Origin: Aphanomyces cochlioides
Taxonomy: Eukaryota > Oomycota > Saprolegniomycetes > Saprolegniales > Verrucalvaceae
Reading direction: 5' to 3'
NCBI GenBank assembly: GCA_019828595.1
Contig: JAHQRK010000001.1
Location: 1,054,001 to 1,118,000 of the forward strand
Length of the DNA stretch: 64,000 nucleotides
Part shown: in pieces, positions 56,881-64,000 of the stretch
How positions within the stretch are numbered: position 1 is the stretch's first letter
Layout: every line of letters begins with the position of its first letter
Notes under the pieces: model-generated
Database searches by the model: none
What the model was told of the DNA's origin: nothing
The model's input: only the letters and a program-made list of their open reading frames with translations
Program-made: the position numbers and the translations under genes

Positions 56881-57306
56881 ATTGTGTCCCCTCAAGATCC
56901 AAACACATCTCAACTAGAATCTTCTTTTATTCCTTTTAAGAACAAAGTTGGCGATAAAAGAACATTTCGGAAAGTATTTTAAACCGACTGTATCGATCAT
57001 CTCTTGTTTACGAAACGTCAAAATGATGACAATGAGATGTATCAGTTTGGACCATCTCTTCAACGTCAGCATGAAGGGAAAACCATTGCCAAGCGCATGA
57101 ATGCCGTCGAAAAGGACCGCCTGGGCATATGTCCAAGCTGACTAAAATCCGCGATTTTTTATTTATTTTTGATGGGGGAAGTCAATGACCATCGATATAA
57201 AATACACGTGAATTAAGGTGAGATTTCAATTATATGGGAATTTGTATGCTGACGTCGCCATGTTTCAAATGTGACGGAATTTTATTACGACGGCGACAGT
57301 GTCAGG
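56881..57306. other. Intergenic region, GlyRS 3' side and Spinster promoter
   Basis: No gene. T-rich segments near 56925 and 57155 may belong to the 3' end of the GlyRS mRNA. Confidence 0.45.
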
Positions 57307-58842
57307 ATGGTAGTCGAGTCAGAAGCCTTGCTGTCGCCCAAGCTGGCGTCGACGAATGCGTCGTACCAGACGCAAAAGCAGACACTGCCGGTCGTTAATG
57401 GCACGTACCGTCGAAGCAAGGAGCGGGCAAAGTCAGACGCGGCGGTGTATCTCTTCAAGTACTTCATATTTGCCCAGATCTTTGTCTACATGGAAGCAGG
57501 TGTCGTGCCTGCCCTGCTCTTGGATTTCACGGTTGCGTTTGGCTTGACGCCTCAAGAACAAGGCCTTCTTGGTGCGGTTGTCTACATTGCACTCTCCATC
57601 GGCTCTCCTTTGTGCGGATATCTCTTCCGCCATTACTCGCCTCGCCTTGTCCTCGGCGCTAGTCTTGTCGTGAACAACCTCTGCGTCCTCGCGTTTGCTT
57701 TCACACCCGTGGGCGAATGGTACTCTAGTCCGCTCCTTATTCTTCTACGTGGCGCGATCGGCTTTACCCAAACCTGCCTTTGTGTCTATGCGCCTTTGTG
57801 GGTTCACGATTATGCTCCCAAGTCGCAAAAGACAAGCTGGATGAGCTACCTCCAAGGCGCCGTCCCTATTGGCGTCACATTTGGATATCTTCTGGGCTCC
57901 GTCACGGTTTGGATCAATGATAGCGCGATTGGATGTTTCAACTTGCTATGTTGGCGCTGGCCGTTCCTCTTTCAAGTGGTCATTGTCACTCCTCTGGCAC
58001 TTGGATGTTTCTTCGTCCCAGAAGAACACATTCGCATGCGTCATATCAAGTCGGTCCCGTTTGTGTCAGGAACTGCCGCAGACAACAACGATTACGACGA
58101 TGAAGACAGTGATACCCTCGATGAAGACACGACAAGCAACTGGCACAACGTTTGTATTCTCCTTGGAACTCCAGTCTTTACTAGCATCGTCCTCGGTCTC
58201 TCTGCGCTTTTCTTCGTCGTCACCGGCGTGCAGTACTGGACAACGCTCTTCCTTACGACCAACACGGACGATTCGGCCTATGCTGTCCACATCAACTATT
58301 TGATCGTGAGTGGCACTGGTCCTATCCTGGGCGTCTTCTTTGGCGGCAAGCTCATCGACTACTTTGGTGGCTATGCTGGCGCCCGACAACAAGCCAAAGC
58401 TCTCAAGATCTGCATGATCATGGGGTTCCTTGGCATGGTGGCTGCGATTCCCATCTCGTTTTTATCGAATACGTACGTGATTGCCGTTCTCCTGTGGGTC
58501 ATGCTCTTTTGCGGCGGCTCGCTCCTGCCATCTTGCTCTGGCATTGTCATATCCTGTGCCCCTCAGCATTTGCGACCACTCGCGTCGTCGGTGGCAAACA
58601 CTTGCTACAATCTGCTCGGCTATGCTGCGTCCAACTACATCCCTGGTCTTGTCATGGATGTCGTGCTTTCCAACACCCCCAAGGAATTTGGCTGGTCTTG
58701 CGACGAAGCTTGCACTTACCGCATTGGTTTCCGCATCGTCACGTGGTGGTCTTTCTTTGCGTTTGTATGCCTCGCTATCGGCTTCGCCTGCTCCTCCCGT
58801 CGAGCTCAGTTCCACACTGGCTCGAGCTCCATCTCCCCTTAG
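57307..58842 (+). CDS. MFS transporter, Spinster (SPNS)-like
   Basis: Single exon, 511 aa, ATG at 57307 (the open frame begins 36 bp earlier without ATG). The N-terminal tail of about 45 residues is hydrophilic. It is followed by an MFS core with Spinster-like signatures: EAGVVPALLLDFTVAFGLTP, EQGLLGAVVYIALSIGSPLC, LRGAIGFTQTC and WVHDYAPKSQKTSWMSYLQG. A long acidic loop (NDYDDEDSDTLDEDTTS) joins the two six-helix halves. Spinster proteins move sphingolipids or lysolipids out of lysosomes or the cell; that role is inferred from the family. Confidence 0.8.
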   Translation: MVVESEALLSPKLASTNASYQTQKQTLPVVNGTYRRSKERAKSDAAVYLFKYFIFAQIFVYMEAGVVPALLLDFTVAFGLTPQEQGLLGAVVYIALSIGSPLCGYLFRHYSPRLVLGASLVVNNLCVLAFAFTPVGEWYSSPLLILLRGAIGFTQTCLCVYAPLWVHDYAPKSQKTSWMSYLQGAVPIGVTFGYLLGSVTVWINDSAIGCFNLLCWRWPFLFQVVIVTPLALGCFFVPEEHIRMRHIKSVPFVSGTAADNNDYDDEDSDTLDEDTTSNWHNVCILLGTPVFTSIVLGLSALFFVVTGVQYWTTLFLTTNTDDSAYAVHINYLIVSGTGPILGVFFGGKLIDYFGGYAGARQQAKALKICMIMGFLGMVAAIPISFLSNTYVIAVLLWVMLFCGGSLLPSCSGIVISCAPQHLRPLASSVANTCYNLLGYAASNYIPGLVMDVVLSNTPKEFGWSCDEACTYRIGFRIVTWWSFFAFVCLAIGFACSSRRAQFHTGSSSISP

Positions 58843-59060
58843 AAAATAGACGAAAATCCCTCCATTCCCCTCATGCCCCCTCATGGCCGCGCTGCAGATT
58901 GCCATGCACATCGTTCATGAAAAATATCAAAAAAGTTTTTTTGCTTTTTTCAATTTATTTTTTGTTTTGTATCGATATTTTGTCGACTTTCGACCAAGCT
59001 CGGGGTTGCGGCAACCGCTCGCCCGTTCGTTCGCTCTGGGCCTGCCTTCCACCAAGCTTT

Positions 59061-60226
59061 ATGCAGCGCCAAGAGCGGGTCTATGACCGAACGCAGTCTG
59101 TTCGTGCAGCACTTGCGTTCGATACGTCGCCGCGCTCACCGCAGACGCCAACTACGCCTCCGATATCATCACTTCCGACATGGAGACGACAACTCGCCGT
59201 GGTTTGGCTAGCTGGGCAAGTTGTGGCTGAAATGTGCCGACGGATCTACCTCTCGCTCACACGAGCTGTTGCTTCCTGCTTTGTCGCGCTCGATCACTTC
59301 TATGTCCGGTGTTTCAACTCGCAATTCCCTGTCGCTTTCAACGAGCGCCGTCGCATGACACCAGTCTTGGCACTGCTCCTTGCTCTCGTGCTTGTCTCGC
59401 TCGTGAGATTTGCCGTGGCGATTCCATACCAGTATTATCATATCAACGTTCATCTGCACAAACCCACAGATGACAGTATCCTCGCACATATCCTCGTGGA
59501 TTCGTCTCCTGATGCTCCAAAGCGACCGAATCTTCGTGGGGAGACGTTTGTTTCTGAGCCGTGGAAAGGCCAATGCTCCAATACTGCGTCAAACGGACAT
59601 GAATACGCCACGGACTCGCGGGGATACACATGCAAGCGGTCAGCATTGCTCTCGACAGGCTGTTGCAGCGGTGATATCCTCTACAGCTGCAGCTCGTGCG
59701 ATGTCGAAGCTCCTCACTGCTGTGAAGTCTATGATCGTTGTGTTTCATGTTGCATGGGCCCTGCGAATGTAAGTTGTGTGTCAATTATGCCTCTAATACA
59801 TTGGTGACATAGACTGCTCTCGTCCATGCATTCCTTGCCCACGCAGACCCCAAGCATCCCGTCTATGGCCAGTCGCCCGCTCTAACCCTCTTTGGCTTTT
59901 GTTCGTTCCGTTGCCGGACATCGTCAGCTGGCGTCCAGAGCCAGAATTCCTACAGAAGGTGTTGTCTCCATGTCGCTCAGGCGCCTGATGCTATTCCTGT
60001 AGTGCGCGGAAGCATTGCTATGGCCTTCATCGGCCATTGAAAGAGCTTGATGTGGTGAACAGCAACGGGGAATCTTTGGCTAATGCGACGACTGTTCCTT
60101 CTCATGAAGAGTAAGACCGCCGCAGGAGATTGTCATTGTAGCTGACATTGAGCTAGACTGCGAGAGCGATTGCATCGCCAGCCACCTCCGTTGGAATTTG
60201 ATCCGTTCTACTTGGGCAAGTCGTGA
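59061..60226 (+). CDS. SPRING (C12orf49)-like membrane protein
   Basis: Exons 59061-59768, 59813-59958, 60003-60110 and 60157-60226, introns 44, 44 and 46 nt, 343 aa. One membrane helix at residues 99-120 (MTPVLALLLALVLVSLVRFA) is followed by a luminal Cys-rich domain: GQCSNTASNG, SRGYTCKRSALLSTGCC, CSSCDVEAPHCCEVYDRCVS, then FRCRTSSAGVQSQNSYR and KHCYG. This domain is the hallmark of C12orf49/SPRING, a Golgi protein needed for site-1 protease and SREBP activation in mammals. The N-terminal cytosolic part (98 residues) is longer than in mammals. A role in SREBP control here is not shown. Confidence 0.85.
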
Positions 60227-60417
60227 AATGGCCATCTATGAAGAAACAAACGAGTCGATGATGGCCTGGTTATGCGCTTGGCGTTGTCGTTGGTTGATGG
60301 AGCCAAAGGCGCTGTCTGGTTGTGCCCCAATTGGACGGTATATTTAGATTGCGGACATGTTGAGTCCTGAATTGGAAGGCATTCTGTCAGTGTTGATATT
60401 CGAGGAGGTGGCAACGG

Positions 60418-61338
60418 ATGCTCCAAGCCCGCGCGTCTTCCTCTACAGCGACAGTGGAGGTGTTTGCAGCCCCAACGACGCAAAAGATCGAGACCGCACC
60501 ATCGCCCCCGGAGTCAGCACCGTCCTCCACCACGACAGGTTGGTTGTTGCCTTCCAAATCCTGTCTTTACGATGGTTTAGGCTCATGGAAGTCGATATTT
60601 CAAGGCGTCATCCCCCAGGATGCTCGTCTGACGAGCAACTGGAGTGAGCCGCCGGCAGATTTCAAAGTCCGAAGCAAACGGTACTTGACCAACAGCGTCA
60701 AAGAAAACGTCGGGGAAGCCAGTAAGTCAGCGCTCTCAACTTTTGCCTGATGAAGTGATTTAGAATGTGAGCTTGTCTGGGTGGATGTCTTTCAAGGCGA
60801 ACGAAGCAAATTATTTCACGTTTCACAGCGTCCTGACAGCGTCGTGCGCCATTTTTCCGAGCTCCATCCCGACCGAGAGCTCTTTGTGCTCAACATTGTC
60901 CTAGCGGGTGTGCCTGAAGTCACGTACGCGCAGTATTTTGCTTTGCGACCTGATGGCGTCACGGATGCGTTTTCAAAACTCTGGCGGGATTTTATGGATG
61001 GGACGGACGAGTTCCGCAACGCAAGACTCAAGCTCATTCCTCGTGTGGTGGATGGCCCTTGGATGGTTCGCAAAGCTGTGGGTGCCAAGCCGTTCATCCT
61101 TGCCAATGCGCTCGACGTCCACTGGTACCGTGGGAAGAACTACCTCGAAGCTGCAGTTGACGTGAGCTCAGACACGATTGCGAAGAAAGTCACGTCTTTG
61201 TGCCGCATGAGCGTCGCATCACTCGTCGTCGACATGGCGTTGGTCCTCGAGGGTCAATCCGAAGACGAACTTCCTGAAGCCATCCTCGGCTGCGTCCGCT
61301 ACGATCGACTTGACATGAAGTTTGCCACCTGTATTTAA
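60418..61338 (+). CDS. DUF1336 / EDR2 C-terminal domain protein
   Basis: Two exons, 60418-60721 and 60764-61338 (42-nt intron), 292 aa. After a Ser/Thr/Pro-rich N-terminus of about 45 residues, the DUF1336 domain fills the rest: FKVRSKRYLTNSVKENVGEA, ELVWVDVFQG, HPDRELFVLNIVLAGVPEVT, FILANALDVHWYRGKNYLEA, VDVSSDTIAKKV. The domain occurs alone in many protists and behind START/PH domains in plant EDR2, where lipid or phosphoinositide binding is proposed. No START or PH domain is present here. The true start could lie further upstream. Confidence 0.85.
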
Positions 61339-61669
61339 CCCTCTCGATACATGCAATTGTTTCGTTTGCCACGAACGGCATCCTTGTGACCTTCTTGTCC
61401 ATCCCAGGGCAGGAGGTCCAATCCGGGAATGTTCAATTGGTGAGTACACTTGACCATCACTTGCATTCGACAATGCTGAAAATCGAGAAAATAGGCAGGA
61501 ATTCGAAAAATAAATTAATATAATTGAAAATTATAATTAAATTTGTTTATTTTTTGTGTATTTTTCTTGTATTTTGGTAACCGGACAACTCCTGGCAATC
61601 CATCAACCGGACGAACCAAGAAGCATTTCCAAGCAAGTCTTGACAGGGAGGAAAGCCTCATGTAGGAGC
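61339..61669. other. AT-rich intergenic region before the TCF25 homologue
   Basis: 331 bp with a strongly AT-rich block at about 61495-61575 containing runs of A and T and short inverted repeats. Probably 3' end of the EDR2-like gene and promoter of the next. No gene seen. Confidence 0.5.
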
Positions 61670-63989
61670 ATGGAAACGATCATAGAGTGGCTGAAGATTG
61701 CTCTTTGTAGGTCTGCACGTCAAGTTCGACGACTTAATCAAGCCCTGCAAAGCCAAGGCGACTCGTCCGACGACGAGGAAGCGGAAGTTCAGACCAAAAG
61801 TGTGTCGGCAGGGTTTCGATTCCTGGTGGATGACTCCGATGAGTCTGATGCCAGCAAAGACGGAAGCGACGGTGAAAAGGATGAAGAAACCGTAGCAGTG
61901 AAGCCTAAAGTGGAAATAACGCCACAGCCATCAGCGAGCTTGAAGAAAAACAAGAAGAAGGCGAAGAAGTAAGTGCCAATGACTTGGGAATGGGGTTTCA
62001 AGCTCAGCGTAGAAACAAGCAAGAGGCTGATGATGCTGGTGTGGATGACATGCTGGATGCATTGGCGACGCAGAATTTGGATGAAGAGAAACCAGCGTAT
62101 CCCCCAGCGACAAGAGAACGCAACGATTTGCTCGCTGTCAACGTTGGTGCATTGAATGCCGACAAGGAAATGAAGCGTCTATTTGGGGTAAGCTCATACT
62201 CTCCATATCAAAACGGTGGCTTATTCTGTACCTGCAGGTCAAAGATTCGAGAGAGAGTTTGAAGAATGCGAAGAAACCACGGTATTTTGCATAACCGTGG
62301 ACACTTCATTGATGTATATTAGAAATGCTCCTCGCCGAACAACGAAAAAGGTGATTCTCGTCACGCCAGACGACTCGTGGCCGCGTCCACCAACGTTCGT
62401 TGGCGGTGGCATTCGTTGGACACGAGTGAATAAGCCCTCGTGTGATTCGTGGGAGCATGGCTGCGATTACTTTCAAATCGACTGGTCCATCGAGTACAAA
62501 AAGGTATCAACAACGCTTGAGAAGATTCCGTGACTCTTCTCTAGATGCAAGAGCAATTCCAGATTCTTCAAATGACTCACGATCCCCAGAGCATCGTGCA
62601 TTTCCTGCATAAGCATCCGTACCATGTCGATGCTCTCCTTCAGATGAGCGAAGTCTTTCAACACCATGGCCAAATGGATCATTCAACGGACTGCATCAAA
62701 AAGTAACTTATCTTGTCCATCGATTGTCGCTCACTCGGTGGCTTTTAGATGCGTCTACTTCATGGAACTTGCATGGGGCGAGCAGTTCAACGTCAACTCT
62801 GGACACTGTCGCATGGACATCAATATGGGTGACAACAAGTCCTTCTACCGAGCTCTCTTTTTCCTGATGCGTCAAGTAAATAAGCATGCAAAATTCAATG
62901 ACTTCACTCGTCTATCACTAGGTTGGACGCCGCGGTTGTGTTCGAAGTGCTTTTGAACTCTCCAAGCTCATTTGGAGCATGGATCCCAAGGGAGATCCGC
63001 TTCAAGTCCTCCTGTGCATGGATTATTACGCCTTGGCAGCGCGTCAATGTCAATTTATTGTGGATTTGTTTGAGTCAAATACTGAAATTGTCGCCCGTGG
63101 GGCGCAATCCATCGCTGTCAAGACTTCGAATCCAATCACAGTGGCTGAATTGCCCGGACTTCAGTTCTCCGTGGCCCTTGCGCGGTAGGAATGCTGACAT
63201 GGAACCAAAGTGATGAAGAATTTAGGTTCCTCTTGGGTGATCACAAACGAGCCGTCGATGACTTGGCGACAGCCCTTGCCAAGTACCCTAGTGTTCTTGT
63301 TCCCCTCACTGAAAAATGTGGCATTACGACAACGACGAGTACGTTCATCCAATTGAGATTTGAATTTATCCTTTGTCAACAGAGGCATGGCAAGATGTTA
63401 TCTGCAGCGCTGTGTTCGCCAACGCACCGCATTTGGACGACGGTGGCATCGTAGCTCGCCTGCTGGACATTTACGTCACTCGACATGCATCGCTGTGGAA
63501 AGTAAATGATATTCAAGCCTTCTTGCTCCAAGCAGCTACGAAAGCAAGCGCTCGATACAACCGGGCGACATTTGTCAAGGATTTGCATCCTTTCACACAC
63601 AAATATCTTCGGGCCGTCACGTCTGGTATAAAGTTTACGTGCTGGTCAAATGCTCACTCGACGTAGATTTCTCGGACGACGTGACGACTTTGCCTCCAGA
63701 TCATCCGATGATGATGCAGCCTGGTCAAGATCAACTCGAGATGGATTTGAACAATCTCGACCCTGCGATGGTTGCCCAGTTGCAAGCTCAGTTGGAGGCA
63801 GAACAAGCACGCCACGGAGGCAACTTGCCAGCGGACGCACATCCCCTGCTGCTTTTTCTGCAAACACTATTGCCTTGGAATCGCATCGAACAACCAGATC
63901 CAAACCAACCGCGCCCCCATCCCAATCAACGCCCTGCCGATTTTGACGTGAATCCATTGTACGAACCCAACGAAGACTTTGAAGGATAA
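61670..63989 (+). CDS. TCF25: TCF25 / Rqc1 homologue
   Basis: Ten exons: 61670-61968, 62013-62187, 62238-62281, 62323-62503, 62545-62702, 62749-62875, 62922-63184, 63226-63338, 63383-63625, 63667-63989; 641 aa, phases consistent. The N-terminus has RQVRRLNQAL, an acidic stretch and a Lys-rich block (KKNKKKAKK), as in TCF25. Family landmarks follow: LLAVNVGALNADKEMKRLFG, HPYHVDALLQMSEVFQHHG, CRMDINMGDNKSFYRALFF, LQVLLCMDYYALAARQCQFI and LPGLQFSVALARFLLGD. The C-terminus is acidic. Rqc1/TCF25 acts in ribosome quality control with the Ltn1 ligase. The start at 61670 is the first suitable ATG and is less certain than the rest. Confidence 0.88.
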
Positions 63990-64000
63990 GCACAAAAATG

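Noticed and set aside
1..64000. CRISPR arrays, rRNA and tRNA genes
   Set aside because: No regularly spaced repeats, rRNA blocks or cloverleaf-type sequences with A/B boxes were recognised. The window is eukaryotic.

Overview
This is eukaryotic nuclear DNA, most likely from an oomycete and probably a Saprolegniales/Aphanomyces-type genome. Three things point that way: genes are dense; the GT-AG introns are very short and uniform (37-51 nt, at least 40 of them); and several genes have a start-site motif resembling the oomycete initiator/flanking-promoter core (consensus GCTCATTYYNCAWTTT). The assignment to a genus is an inference. Eukaryotic ATG starts were used throughout, and the spliced genes below were assembled by hand and checked for reading phase.

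Region 1 (1-20948) is a tandem array of short ABCC/MRP-type full ABC transporters: A (283-4302), B (5931-9958), C (10977-14882), D (15721-19576, a pseudogene) and the 5' fragment of E (20257-20948). A small SLC22A18-like MFS transporter sits between A and B. All copies share intron positions, and parts of them have been homogenised by gene conversion.

Region 2 (20949-50551) is a mosaic of two Ty3/gypsy retroelements, both cut in two, plus ABC gene F (38415-34527) and the 3' half of gene E (40746-38995), both on the minus strand. One inversion of about 14 kb explains the whole layout. Its breakpoints lie inside the two retroelements, near 29.56 kb and between about 42.96 and 43.69 kb. Flipping that segment back does four things: it puts E5' and E3' on either side of one LTR element with a matching 4-bp target duplication (TCAG); it restores gag-pol order in both elements (RE1 and RE2); it puts A to F in one head-to-tail array; and it leaves RE2 just downstream of F. 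RE2 gag also carries a nested pogo-like DNA transposon with a TA target duplication. Both retroelements have antisense ORFs between integrase and the 3' LTR.

Region 3 (50552-53100) has two tandem TDP2-like endonuclease/exonuclease/phosphatase genes on the minus strand. A decayed scrap of an ABC NBD2 lies between them, so the ABC array once reached further right.

Region 4 (53374-63989) is an ordinary housekeeping block on the plus strand: an MFSD6-like transporter, a bacterial-type glycyl-tRNA synthetase with a probable mitochondrial presequence, a Spinster-like transporter, a SPRING (C12orf49)-like membrane protein, a DUF1336/EDR2-C protein and a TCF25/Rqc1 homologue. The ABCC and MFS genes in region 1 look like a locally expanded efflux locus; region 4 has no evident functional link to it.
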